Shown here piece by piece: positions 16,603 through 24,676 of a DNA stretch of 60,258 nt. The stretch's first letter is position 1. Each line of letters begins with the position of its first letter. The notes beneath the pieces were generated by a model, which had not been told where the DNA came from, did not search any database, and saw only the letters and a list, made by a program, of their open reading frames with translations. A program made the translations under genes and the position numbers. The DNA comes from an uncultured Oscillospiraceae bacterium (GTDB lineage Bacteria; Bacillota; Clostridia; Oscillospirales; Ruminococcaceae): contig CAKSEO010000012.1 of NCBI GenBank assembly GCA_934446565.1, positions 1 through 60,258 of the forward strand, written 5' to 3'.

Positions 16603-17880
16603 TTAGTCGATACCGTCGGTATAGACTACTTTTCCGTCTAATACTGTGTACTTTACCCTGCCCTTGAGGGTCATTCCCTTGAAGCAGGTGTTCTTAGATT
16701 TCGAGTGGAGCTTTGCCGGGTCTACCACCCACTCCTCGTTGGGGTCGAAAATGCATATATCAGCGATATCTCCGGGCTTCAGGGAGCCGCCGGGTATCGA
16801 CAGGATACGCCTCGGATTCACGCACATCAGCGTGACTATGCGCTGGAGCGATATCTTTCCGGTGTGGTACAGCGCAGTCAGGGTCGCCGCAAGCGACGTT
16901 TCCAGTCCTACTACGCCGTTGGGAGCTTTTTCGAAATCCGCCTTTTCCTCCGGCGCATGGGGAGCGTGGTCGGTGATTATGCAGTCGATAGTGCCGTCTA
17001 TAACGCCCTCGGTTATCGCCTGGACGTCAGCCGGGGTACGCAGCGGAGGATTCATTCTGTAGTCCGCGTCGCGGCTGCGCAGCAGCTCGTCCGTCAGCAT
17101 GAAGTAATGCGGGGCGGTTTCGCAGGTGACCATCGTGCCGAAGCGTGCCGCCGTGCGGATGTTCTGCATGCTCTGCGCGGTGGAAACGTGCGCGATGTGT
17201 ATCGGCACCTCGAGGTCAGCCGCGAGTGTTATCTCGCGCTCGGTTATTATATCCTCGCTCAGGCGGTGGATACCCTTAACTCCAAGCTCCCTGGAAACTT
17301 CGCCGCAGTTCATGATACCGCCGTTGACGATATCCAGGTCCTCGCAGTGGGAGATGACCTTCATTCCGGCGTAGTGCGCCTTTACCATAGCCTCCGCCAT
17401 TATGCGGGCGTTCTTCACGGGTCTGCCGTCGTCGGAAACCGCAACGCAGCCTGCCTTGTGAAGCTCCTCAAAATCGCACATCTCGACGCCGCCGAGTCCC
17501 TTGGTGATGCTTCCCACCGGGTAAACACGTGTCTTGGCGTTCTTCGCCTTTTCGATGATATACCGCACCGTTTCCGCATTGTCGATGGTCGGATTGGTGT
17601 TCGGCATGCATGCTACCGCGGTAACTCCGCCCGCAGCCGCCGCATTGCCGCCGGTGATGATATCCTCCTTGTGAGTCTGACCCGGATCGCGGAAATGAAC
17701 GTGCATATCGCATATTCCCGGAATGACCGTCAGCCCGGCGCAGTCAACGACCTGCGCGTCCGGTGCGGAAATGTTTTCCCCTACCTCGCGGATCAGGTTG
17801 TCGTGGATCAGGATATCCGTTTTCCCCTCAAATCCGCTGGCACTGTCCACCACATAGCCGTTTTTCAGTAAAAGATCCAT
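16603..17880 (-). CDS. pyrC: Dihydroorotase, class I
   Basis: A 425-residue zinc amidohydrolase that cyclises carbamoyl-aspartate to dihydroorotate. Seen: metal ligands DMHVHFRDPGQTHKEDI, later His in HCEDLD and AHVSTAQS, and the catalytic Asp in ITDHAPHAPEEK. The substrate loop MNPPLRTP is present. The length and the HVHFRDPGQ motif fit the class I (Bacillus-type) enzyme. It precedes pyrF. Ribosome binding site TAAGGAGGGCAGA. Confidence 0.95.
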   Translation of the reverse strand: MDLLLKNGYVVDSASGFEGKTDILIHDNLIREVGENISAPDAQVVDCAGLTVIPGICDMHVHFRDPGQTHKEDIITGGNAAAAGGVTAVACMPNTNPTIDNAETVRYIIEKAKNAKTRVYPVGSITKGLGGVEMCDFEELHKAGCVAVSDDGRPVKNARIMAEAMVKAHYAGMKVISHCEDLDIVNGGIMNCGEVSRELGVKGIHRLSEDIITEREITLAADLEVPIHIAHVSTAQSMQNIRTAARFGTMVTCETAPHYFMLTDELLRSRDADYRMNPPLRTPADVQAITEGVIDGTIDCIITDHAPHAPEEKADFEKAPNGVVGLETSLAATLTALYHTGKISLQRIVTLMCVNPRRILSIPGGSLKPGDIADICIFDPNEEWVVDPAKLHSKSKNTCFKGMTLKGRVKYTVLDGKVVYTDGID

Positions 17881-17917
17881 TCTGCCCTCCTTATTGTTGG
17901 TTCGTATTTAATTCCCG

Positions 17918-18475
17918 TTATTCTGCGGGACATTGCGTATATATCACAACTTTATCGCAGCCGTCAAGCTCCTTGACGAGCACCTTGACGGTCTCCTCGC
18001 GGGAGGTCGGGAGATTCTTCCCGATGTAGTCCGCGCGTATCGGCAGCTCCCTGTGACCCCTGTCGACCAGCGCCGCGAGCTGTATCAGCTCCGGGCGTCC
18101 ACGGGACATTATCCCGTCTATCGCCGCCCTGGCGGTGCGTCCGGTAAAAATAACGTCGTCTACGATTATCACGCGTTTGTTCGTTATATCGAACGGTATC
18201 TCGCTGCTGTCCGGGGAACTCCCGCGGGGCTTGTCGTCGCGGAACGGCGTGATATCCAGCAGACCCACCGGTATCTCTTTACCGTCTATCTCTGAAAGCT
18301 TTGCGGCAATGCGCTTCGCAAGGACTGCTCCGCGTGAAAAAAGCCCGATAAGGCAAAGACCCTCAGTCCCCTTATTGCGTTCGATCATCTCAAACGAAAT
18401 ACGGGTTACTGCCCTCGCCATCGAGCTTTCGTCCATTATTTCCGCTTTCTGGATAAGACCCTCAACGGTACACAC
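17918..18475 (-). CDS. pyrR: Bifunctional pyr operon regulator / uracil phosphoribosyltransferase
   Basis: A protein of about 185 residues that binds pyr mRNA when UMP is high and promotes termination; it also has uracil phosphoribosyltransferase activity. Seen: IQKAEIMDESSMARAVTRISFEMIERN, LIGLFSRGAVLA, and the PRPP loop VIIVDDVIFTGRTARAAID. The frame stays open upstream to an ATG at 18538, but that runs through the terminator hairpin. I choose GTG at 18475, 11 nt after the GGAAGG at 18492-18487 and matching family length. GTG at 18484 is the alternative. As the first gene of the operon it regulates its own leader. Confidence 0.93.
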   Translation of the reverse strand: MCTVEGLIQKAEIMDESSMARAVTRISFEMIERNKGTEGLCLIGLFSRGAVLAKRIAAKLSEIDGKEIPVGLLDITPFRDDKPRGSSPDSSEIPFDITNKRVIIVDDVIFTGRTARAAIDGIMSRGRPELIQLAALVDRGHRELPIRADYIGKNLPTSREETVKVLVKELDGCDKVVIYTQCPAE

Positions 18476-18501
18476 TGCTATCACTACCTTCCGAAATCTC
18501 A

Positions 18502-18690
18502 CAAATAAAAAGCCCGCCGTATTCGCGGCAGGCTGCAATGAATGTGTACAAAATGCACTGCTCCCGTCATGGTGCAGCGCTCCCCATACGAACTCACAAC
18601 CTTGCCGGCATCACGGTGCCGCCTTAAAAGCCATCGAATTCTGCTGTTATATCCGGAGCGTTCAAGCTTTCCGCTCCATCGTTACTAGTT
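18502..18690 (-). promoter_or_regulatory. pyr operon leader with attenuator terminator
   Basis: About 180 nt of untranslated leader lie between the promoter and pyrR. It ends in a classic terminator: stem 18534-18526 with 18519-18511, then TTTTTATTT, 8-10 nt before the pyrR ribosome binding site. Upstream hairpins include GGAGCG/CGCTCC (18675-18653 area) and GCGCTGC/GCAGTGC. The segment reading TTCGATGGCTTTTAAGG resembles, imperfectly, the GAGGCU-N-AAGG loop bound by PyrR. Attenuation by PyrR is inferred from context; the anti-terminator pairing was not computed. Confidence 0.7.
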
Positions 18691-18719
18691 ATTATATACT
18701 ACTTCGCCTGATTTGTCAA
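18691..18719 (-). promoter_or_regulatory. Consensus sigma-A promoter of the pyr operon
   Basis: TTGACA (18719-18714), 17-bp spacer, TATAAT (18696-18691), a perfect consensus match. Such a strong promoter fits control by downstream attenuation rather than at initiation. Confidence 0.9.
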
Positions 18720-18764
18720 TAGGATTTTCCCGGCAGGGAAAGTAAATTTAATTCCCCGCATATA

Positions 18765-18793
18765 TTGAATTATTGTGCAAAATGTGATATACT
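18765..18793 (+). promoter_or_regulatory. Sigma-A promoter for the sirtuin gene
   Basis: TTGAAT, 17-bp spacer, TATACT, 40 bp upstream of the ATG. It is divergent from the pyr promoter, about 45 bp away. Confidence 0.7.
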
Positions 18794-18833
18794 GTGAATC
18801 AAAGCGATACAAACACGCAAGGAGGCATTCATA

Positions 18834-19544
18834 ATGGACCTGCAATCTGTAATCGACGAGGGAAAGCGAATAGTGTTCTTCGGCGGCGCGGGAGTTTCCA
18901 CTGAAAGCGGCATTCCCGACTTCCGCTCCCAGGACGGACTTTACAATCAGAAATACAAGTTCCCGCCGGAGCAGATAATTTCCCACAGCTTTTTCACTGC
19001 GAATCCGGAGGAGTTCTACCGCTTCTACCGCGACCGTATGATATACCCAGCCGCAAAGCCCAATGCAGCTCACCTCAAGCTGGCGGAGCTGGAGCGCGCC
19101 GGCAAGCTCTCCACCGTGGTCACGCAGAACATCGACGGGCTGCACTCCGACGCGGGCAGCAGGAACGTGATAGAGCTGCACGGCTCGGTACGCCGCAACC
19201 ACTGCATGAAGTGCGGGAAGCCCTACGGACTGGACTTCATCACCTCCGCCGAGGGAGTGCCGCGCTGCTCCTGCGGCGGTATTGTAAAGCCCGACGTGGT
19301 GCTGTACGAGGAGCCGCTCAACGAATCCGACATCAACGCCGCTATAAACGCGATATCCGAAGCTGACGTGCTCATCATCGGCGGAACTTCCCTTGCGGTA
19401 CAGCCGGCAGCGGGACTGATACGGTTCTTCAACGGCAGGCGTCTTGTGGTCATCAACAAATCCCCGACATCCGCCGACAGCGAAGCCGACATCGTAATAA
19501 ACGGCAGTATCGGAGAGACCCTCGGTTCAATATCAGTAAACTGA
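18834..19544 (+). CDS. cobB: NAD-dependent protein deacylase, SIR2 family
   Basis: A 236-residue sirtuin that removes acetyl or acyl groups from lysines using NAD+. Seen: FFGGAGVSTESGIPDFRS (NAD-binding loop), TQNIDGLHSDAGS with the catalytic His in ELHGSVRRNHC, four zinc cysteines (CMKCGKPY and CSCGG), and GGTSLAVQPAAGL. The length is that of the class U/III bacterial enzymes. Ribosome binding site CAAGGAGGCATTCATA. It lies 18 bp before the zinc-ribbon gene, so it may head a three-gene operon. Confidence 0.93.
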   Translation: MDLQSVIDEGKRIVFFGGAGVSTESGIPDFRSQDGLYNQKYKFPPEQIISHSFFTANPEEFYRFYRDRMIYPAAKPNAAHLKLAELERAGKLSTVVTQNIDGLHSDAGSRNVIELHGSVRRNHCMKCGKPYGLDFITSAEGVPRCSCGGIVKPDVVLYEEPLNESDINAAINAISEADVLIIGGTSLAVQPAAGLIRFFNGRRLVVINKSPTSADSEADIVINGSIGETLGSISVN

Positions 19545-19562
19545 CATCTAAGAGGAGCATAA

Positions 19563-20666
19563 ATGGAAATCAAAACCGTTACATACCAATGCCCGAACTG
19601 CAACGCGGCGCTTGAATACAACAACGCCCTCGGGAAATTCAAATGCCTTTTCTGCGACAGCGAATTCACCGAAGACGACATCAAAAAGCGTTTCGCCGAG
19701 AACGAGAGTTTCGAGCTTTCTCAGGATAACCTCGAAGCCGAGCAGGAAGCCGCTCAGGACGAATCCAACCGGCAGGCGGAGGAATTCTCCGGCGCGTCTG
19801 CGCTGTATACCTGCCCGAACTGCGGCGCTGGAGTCATCTGCGACAGCCTTACCGCATCTACACGGTGTCACTTCTGTCACACTCCGGTAATACTCACCGG
19901 TCGGCTCTCCGGCGAGTTCAAGCCGAACGTGATAATACCGTTCACCAAAACCCGCGAGCAGGCGGAAGCGGCATTCAAAACGTACTGCAAGGGTAAATTT
20001 CTGCTTCCGAAAGGCTTCACGAGCGAAGCGCAGATACAGAACATCACCCCGCTTTACGTCCCATACTGGCTGAAAAGCGGCAAGGTTGACGCGCTGTACG
20101 AGGGCGAGGGTCACAAGGTGCATTCCTGGCGCGTGGGAGATATGCGTTACACAAACACCAAGATCTTCAATGTGATACGCCGCGCCGACATGACATTCGT
20201 CAGGGTTCCCTGCGACGGCTCAAAGCGCATCGACGACAGCCTGATGGAAAGCATCGAGCCGTTCAATTATTCCGGTATCAAGCCGTTTTCGATGAGCTAC
20301 CTTTCCGGCTGCGGAGCTGAAAAGTACGACGTCACCGCCGAGGAAGCCGCTCCGAGCATCGACCGCCGGATCAATACCGCAGCCGCAGAAGTCCTCCGCG
20401 CCGACATATCGGGCTACAGCTCCGTTATGGAAAAGCGCAGCAATGTGCATTTCACCACGCAGCAGACGGTCTACGGGCTGCTTCCGGTGTGGTTCCTGAA
20501 TTACACCTATAAGGGCAAGGATTACCCGTTCGTTATGAACGGTCAGACCGGGTCGAGCTTCGGAGTGCTCCCGGTGAGCGGGCTGAAAAAATTCCTGTTC
20601 GGCGCGGGGTTGTTCGTTGTTCTGGGAGTGCTTCTCTCGCTGTTAGGAGGTGCCATCTTTGCGTAA
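19563..20666 (+). CDS. Zinc-ribbon protein with C-terminal membrane helix
   Basis: A 367-residue protein with two zinc ribbons: Cys 10, 13, 28, 31 (CPNC-x14-CLFC) and Cys 84, 87, 102, 105 (CPNC-x14-CHFC), separated by a glutamate-rich stretch. A long middle domain contains PLYVPYWLKSG and LPVWFLNYTYKGKDYPF, followed by a single hydrophobic helix at about 343-366. It belongs to the poorly known TFIIB-like zinc-ribbon proteins of Firmicutes, which are unlikely to be transcription factors given the membrane anchor. It is translationally coupled to the TPM-domain gene downstream (8-bp overlap from the TTG start), so the two probably act together at the membrane. Confidence 0.75.
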   Translation: MEIKTVTYQCPNCNAALEYNNALGKFKCLFCDSEFTEDDIKKRFAENESFELSQDNLEAEQEAAQDESNRQAEEFSGASALYTCPNCGAGVICDSLTASTRCHFCHTPVILTGRLSGEFKPNVIIPFTKTREQAEAAFKTYCKGKFLLPKGFTSEAQIQNITPLYVPYWLKSGKVDALYEGEGHKVHSWRVGDMRYTNTKIFNVIRRADMTFVRVPCDGSKRIDDSLMESIEPFNYSGIKPFSMSYLSGCGAEKYDVTAEEAAPSIDRRINTAAAEVLRADISGYSSVMEKRSNVHFTTQQTVYGLLPVWFLNYTYKGKDYPFVMNGQTGSSFGVLPVSGLKKFLFGAGLFVVLGVLLSLLGGAIFA

Positions 20667-21444
20667 GTTACTGAAAAGACTGCTCCCGCTGCTGACCTGC
20701 GCTGTGATATTCGTCATGTCCGGAGCGTTCAGCACTGCGGTTTCCGCCGACGGCGGCTACGGCTACTTCGGCGCGCTTGAGGACAACCAGGACGCGCTTT
20801 CCGACCAGCAGGAACAGGAGCTCCTCGCGCTGCTGGACAGCACCGCCCGGGAGATACACGCGAATGTCGGAGTTATCCTCGGCAATTACGACCTCGACGG
20901 ACTTTCCGAGCGCTCCTACGCGAAGGATTTCCACAACCGCAGCTTCGGCGAGTACAGCGACTCCATCGTGCTCATGCTGGTACAGGCTGGAAGTGGAAAA
21001 GTTGACCAGGTATACTGCACTGACCGCGCCTACGATATGTACCAACCCCGTATCGACAGCATCTTCGACGCAGTGTACGATGGTCTGGACAGCTCCGGCG
21101 GCGATAATTACTATGCGGCGATAACGGAGTTCTGCTCCTACCTCAGATCGCACGATTCCGTGCCGATAGGATTTGAGATCAACATCGGACATATCGGTGG
21201 TCTTATCATCGCGCTGATAATAGCGATTAGCGTGGCTAACGGGCAGGCAGCGTCATACAAGAAGCGCGCGCCAGTGTCAGCGCGTGCCTACATTGATAAC
21301 AACGCTACGCGCTTCACACAGCGCAGCGACGTATTCGTCCGGGAATACACCACATCTCATCGCGTAAGCAGCTCCTCCAGCAGTCACCACGGAGGCGGCG
21401 GAGGCGGTCATCGCAGCGGAGGTGGCGGCGGCAGGCGCAGATGA
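20659..21444 (+). CDS. TPM-domain membrane protein
   Basis: A protein of about 261 residues with a signal peptide (RKLLKRLLPLLTCAVIFVMSG), a TPM domain outside the membrane (about 35-170; EQELLALLDSTAREI, YAKDFHNRSFGEYSDSIVLML), one TM helix (about 183-200) and a cytoplasmic tail ending in glycine/histidine repeats (HHGGGGGGHRSGGGGG). TPM proteins are linked to photosystem assembly in plants and to membrane phosphatase-like roles; the bacterial function is obscure. I prefer TTG at 20659 as start, 8 nt after AGGAGG (20645-20650). A GTG at 20650 overlaps the ribosome binding site itself. A terminator follows. Confidence 0.78.
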   Translation: MRKLLKRLLPLLTCAVIFVMSGAFSTAVSADGGYGYFGALEDNQDALSDQQEQELLALLDSTAREIHANVGVILGNYDLDGLSERSYAKDFHNRSFGEYSDSIVLMLVQAGSGKVDQVYCTDRAYDMYQPRIDSIFDAVYDGLDSSGGDNYYAAITEFCSYLRSHDSVPIGFEINIGHIGGLIIALIIAISVANGQAASYKKRAPVSARAYIDNNATRFTQRSDVFVREYTTSHRVSSSSSSHHGGGGGGHRSGGGGGRRR

Positions 21445-21449
21445 TTTTT

Positions 21450-21485
21450 CCCCTGCATTCCGTTCGCGGATAGCAGGGGTTTCTT
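21450..21485 (+). terminator. Terminator after the TPM gene
   Basis: Stem CCCCTGC (21450-21456) pairs with GCAGGGG (21473-21479), followed by TTTCTTG. Confidence 0.8.
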
Positions 21486-21521
21486 GTCTGCGCCATTATC
21501 GGCACAGTTTACGATAAACGG

Positions 21522-21550
21522 TTGACACCGTCCAGGTTTGATATTATAAT
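21522..21550 (+). promoter_or_regulatory. Consensus sigma-A promoter of the rhomboid gene
   Basis: TTGACA (21522-21527), 17-bp spacer, TATAAT (21545-21550), 30 bp before the start codon. Confidence 0.9.
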
Positions 21551-21579
21551 ATAGTCAGTTCATATTCCAGGAGGATATC

Positions 21580-22170
21580 ATGCCAATCAATAAACCAAAA
21601 TTCAAGCTTTCCTATAACTGCCCTGTAGTGCTGACATACGCGGCAATATGTCTCGTTATGGTCGGGATAAACGCTCTGACCGGCGGATGGCTCAATCAAA
21701 ACATCATGGTGTGCTGGGGACACCCCTCACTGCTCGACCCCATGACATACGTCAGGTGCGTTACATACTTCTTCGGTCACTCCGGCTGGGAGCACTACGC
21801 CAGCAATATGCTGCTCATGCTGCTGGTCGGTCCCGTCGTGGAGGAGAAATACGGCAGCGGCAACCTCGCGTTCATGATAATGGTGACTGGAATCGCCACC
21901 GGAATAATCAACTGCATTTTCTTCGACACCGGCGTCATCGGGGCGAGCGGCATCGTGTTCATGATGATAATCCTCAGCGCGTTCACCAACGTTAAAAAGG
22001 GCGAGATACCCCTGTCGCTGATACTCGTTGCGGCGATATACCTGGGCCGCGAGATTGTCAGCGCGTTCACTCCGGACTCTGTATCTCAATTCGGGCACAT
22101 CATAGGCGGTCTGTTCGGGCTTTTCTGGGGGATCTACTACTACAAGACCAAATTCAGCAGACAGTACTGA
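21580..22170 (+). CDS. Rhomboid-family intramembrane serine protease
   Basis: A 196-residue, six-helix integral membrane protease with little beyond the core fold. Seen: the His/Asn side of the site in FFGHSGWEHYASNM (Asn 76), the catalytic Ser 123 in IGASGIVFM, and the catalytic His 173 in QFGHIIGGLFG. It cleaves transmembrane segments of other proteins; targets are unknown. It has its own consensus promoter and is a stand-alone gene. Ribosome binding site CAGGAGGATATC. Confidence 0.9.
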   Translation: MPINKPKFKLSYNCPVVLTYAAICLVMVGINALTGGWLNQNIMVCWGHPSLLDPMTYVRCVTYFFGHSGWEHYASNMLLMLLVGPVVEEKYGSGNLAFMIMVTGIATGIINCIFFDTGVIGASGIVFMMIILSAFTNVKKGEIPLSLILVAAIYLGREIVSAFTPDSVSQFGHIIGGLFGLFWGIYYYKTKFSRQY

Positions 22171-22263
22171 CTTCGTCAAGCATTCAGCCTGTCCAAAATA
22201 ACAGAGCCTATAAATACGCTGACGCTATATGTAAAACGGCATGTGTATATTGCACAAATAAAA

Positions 22264-22335
22264 TTGTGATAATACACAAATCACCCCAGTTACCATAATT
22301 AACTCTTGCAAAACATACCTCAAACATGTTATAAT
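22264..22335 (+). promoter_or_regulatory. Promoter region of nfnAB with a Rex-like half-palindrome
   Basis: TTGCAA (22306-22311), 18-bp spacer, TATAAT (22330-22335). About 30 bp upstream, TTGTG-N6-CACAA (22264-22279) resembles a redox-sensing Rex operator but is 2 bp shorter than the usual 18-bp site. The rest of the 232-bp gap shows only a small GCCC/GGGC hairpin (22352-22365 area) in the leader. Confidence 0.55.
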
Positions 22336-22402
22336 GGTTTGTAAAGACGGACATGCCCACTTCCGGGCGCAGCCGCCAAATTATTCAGGAGGACACAGGA
22401 GA

Positions 22403-23245
22403 ATGTACAAGATTCTTACCAAGAAAATCCTCAACCCCACAGTTACTCTCATGGAAGTTGACGCTCCGATGATCGCCAAGAAGGCTGAACCCGGACAGTT
22501 CATCATCCTCAGAGTTGACGCAGAGGGAGAGAGAATCCCGCTGACGATCGCGGATTTTGACAGAGAAAAGGGCACCATCACGATCATCTTCCAGATCGTA
22601 GGCGCTACCACTGAAAAGCTGAACCACCTCGAAGAGGGCGAGTTCATTCACGACTTTGTCGGACCTCTCGGCGTTCCGAGCCACACAGACGGTCTGAAAA
22701 AGGTCGCTGTCGTAGGCGGCGGCGTAGGCTGCGCTATCGCATACCCCATCGCTAAGAAGCTCCACCACCTGGGCGCTGAAGTTCACAGCATCGTTGGTTT
22801 CAGAAACAAGGATCTCGTTATCCTTGAGGACGAGTTCAAGGCAGCTTCCGATGTAATGAAGCTCATGACCGACGACGGCAGCCACGGCGAGAAGGGTCTC
22901 GTTACCAACGCACTTGAGGAACTCATCAAGGCTGGCAACCAGTACGATGAAGTCATCGCTATCGGTCCGCTGGTAATGATGAAGTTCGTATGTAAGCTCA
23001 CCAAGGAGTACGGCATCAAGACCGTAGTTTCCATGAACCCGATCATGATCGACGGAACAGGCATGTGCGGCGGATGTCGTCTGACCGTAGGCGGCGAGAC
23101 CAAGTTTGCATGCGTTGACGGTCCTGACTTCGACGGTCACCTTGTTGATTTCGACGAGGCTATGGAGCGCGGTACGATGTACAAGGAATTCGAGACCAGA
23201 AAGCGCGAAGAGGTCTGCAACCTCTACAAAAAGGAGGTAAAGTAA
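22403..23245 (+). CDS. nfnA: NADH-dependent reduced ferredoxin:NADP+ oxidoreductase, subunit A
   Basis: A 280-residue subunit with FAD and a [2Fe-2S] cluster. With NfnB it couples NADH and reduced ferredoxin oxidation to NADPH formation by electron bifurcation. Seen: PGQFIILRVDAEGERIPLTI (FAD), VAVVGGGVGCAIAYPIAKKL (NAD), and the cluster cysteines in GTGMCGGCRLTV and FACVDGP. The frame extends to 22334, but the ATG at 22403 has AGGAGG (22387-22392) before it and starts like other family members (MYKILTKKILNPTV). The glutamate-synthase-like partner immediately downstream excludes a PyrK role. Annotation pipelines often call it sulfide dehydrogenase-like. Confidence 0.9.
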   Translation: MYKILTKKILNPTVTLMEVDAPMIAKKAEPGQFIILRVDAEGERIPLTIADFDREKGTITIIFQIVGATTEKLNHLEEGEFIHDFVGPLGVPSHTDGLKKVAVVGGGVGCAIAYPIAKKLHHLGAEVHSIVGFRNKDLVILEDEFKAASDVMKLMTDDGSHGEKGLVTNALEELIKAGNQYDEVIAIGPLVMMKFVCKLTKEYGIKTVVSMNPIMIDGTGMCGGCRLTVGGETKFACVDGPDFDGHLVDFDEAMERGTMYKEFETRKREEVCNLYKKEVK

Positions 23246-23246
23246 G

Positions 23247-24635
23247 ATGCCTAACATGAGCCTTAAAAAGAACGAAATGCCCGTTCAGGACCCGAATGTC
23301 CGCAACAAGAACTTCAAGGAAGTAGCGCTCGGCTACACTGAGGAACAGGCTGTTGACGAAGCTAACCGCTGCCTGCACTGTCCCAAGAAGCCCTGCCAGA
23401 GCGGATGTCCCGTATCCATCAACATCCCCGAGTTCATCGCTAAGATCAAGGATCGCGATTTCGAGGGCGCTTACCAGGTCATCCACCAGTCCAGCTCCCT
23501 CCCCGCTGTCTGCGGTCGTGTATGCCCGCAGGAGACACAGTGCGAGAGCAAGTGCGTTCGCGGCATCAAGGGTGAGCCGGTAGCTATCGGCCGTCTTGAG
23601 AGATTCGTTGCCGACTGGCACAATGCACATGCAACAGAAGCTCCCGCAGTTCCCGCTCCGAACGGCCACAAGGTCGCTATCATCGGCGCTGGTCCTTCCG
23701 GACTTACATGCGCCGGCGACCTCGCTAAGCTCGGCTACGATGTAACTGTATTCGAAGCGCTCCACCTCGCAGGCGGCGTGCTCGTATACGGTATCCCTGA
23801 GTTCAGACTTCCGAAGTCCATCGTTCAGCACGAAGTTGACAACCTCACCGCTATGGGCGTTAAGGTAAACACCAATGTCGTTGTAGGTCGCACTATCGAA
23901 GTTGACGAGCTGTTCGAACAGGGCTTTGAGGCTATCTTCATCGGTTCTGGCGCAGGTCTGCCGAGATTCATGAACATCCCCGGCGAGAACTTCAAGGGCG
24001 TTTACTCCGCAAACGAGTTCCTCACCAGAGTCAACCTCATGAAGGCGTACAAGCCCGAGAGCGATACTCCTATCAAGAAGAACACCAGCGTAGCAGTAGT
24101 CGGCGGCGGTAACGTTGCAATGGATGCAGCACGCTGCGCAAAGCGCCTTGGCGCGGAGAACGTATACATAGTATACCGCCGTGGCCTTGACGAAATGCCT
24201 GCCCGTAAGGAAGAGGTAGAGCATGCAATGGAAGAGGGCATTATCTTCAAGACCCTCAACAACCCTGTAGAGATACTCGGCAACGAGCACAAGTTCGTCA
24301 CCGGTATGAAGTGCGTTGAGATGGAGCTCGGCGAGCCCGACGCTTCCGGCCGCCGCAGACCTATTGAAAAGCCCAACAGCGAGTTCGTTCTCGATGTTGA
24401 CTGCGTTGTAATGTCCATCGGTACTTCCCCCAACCCGCTCATCAGAAACACCACAAAGGGTCTGGACACCAACAAGCACGGCTGCTTCATCGCAGACGAG
24501 AATGGTCAGACTTCCCGCGAGGGCGTATTTGCAGGCGGCGACGCTGTAACAGGCGCTGCTACCGTAATCCTGGCAATGGGCGCAGGCAAGACTGCTGCCA
24601 AGGCTATGGACGAGTACATCAAGAGCAAGAACTGA
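23247..24635 (+). CDS. nfnB: NADH-dependent reduced ferredoxin:NADP+ oxidoreductase, subunit B (glutamate-synthase-like)
   Basis: A 462-residue flavoprotein with two [4Fe-4S] clusters. Seen: the N-terminal cysteine-rich domain (NRCLHCPKKPCQSGCPVSI, then CGRVCPQETQCESKCVRG), the FAD site VAIIGAGPSGLTCAGDLAKLG, the NADP site VAVVGGGNVAMDAARCAKRLG and GVFAGGDAVTGAATVILAMGAG. It is homologous to the small subunit of glutamate synthase, but no large subunit is nearby and it pairs with NfnA 1 bp upstream. The codon bias indicates strong expression. It matters for NADPH supply in an anaerobe. A strong terminator follows. Confidence 0.92.
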   Translation: MPNMSLKKNEMPVQDPNVRNKNFKEVALGYTEEQAVDEANRCLHCPKKPCQSGCPVSINIPEFIAKIKDRDFEGAYQVIHQSSSLPAVCGRVCPQETQCESKCVRGIKGEPVAIGRLERFVADWHNAHATEAPAVPAPNGHKVAIIGAGPSGLTCAGDLAKLGYDVTVFEALHLAGGVLVYGIPEFRLPKSIVQHEVDNLTAMGVKVNTNVVVGRTIEVDELFEQGFEAIFIGSGAGLPRFMNIPGENFKGVYSANEFLTRVNLMKAYKPESDTPIKKNTSVAVVGGGNVAMDAARCAKRLGAENVYIVYRRGLDEMPARKEEVEHAMEEGIIFKTLNNPVEILGNEHKFVTGMKCVEMELGEPDASGRRRPIEKPNSEFVLDVDCVVMSIGTSPNPLIRNTTKGLDTNKHGCFIADENGQTSREGVFAGGDAVTGAATVILAMGAGKTAAKAMDEYIKSKN

Positions 24636-24641
24636 TTTCTA

Positions 24642-24676
24642 AAAAACGGGTGCTCCGTGCGGAGCGCCCGTTTTTT
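24642..24676 (+). terminator. Terminator of nfnAB
   Basis: A long stem, ACGGGTGCTCCG with GGAGCGCCCGT and a short loop, flanked by AAAAAA and TTTTTT. It starts 6 bp after the nfnB stop. Confidence 0.92.

Noticed and set aside
18476..18538. Upstream ATG (18538) as the pyrR start
   Set aside because: It would translate the attenuator stem and T-run, and the extra residues do not match the family N terminus.
18540..18640. T-box-like motif (AAGGCGGCACCGTG on the minus strand) in the pyr leader
   Set aside because: It matches the T-box core in only 11 of 14 positions, the leader is too short, and the operon has no amino acid link; PyrR-type attenuation is a better fit.
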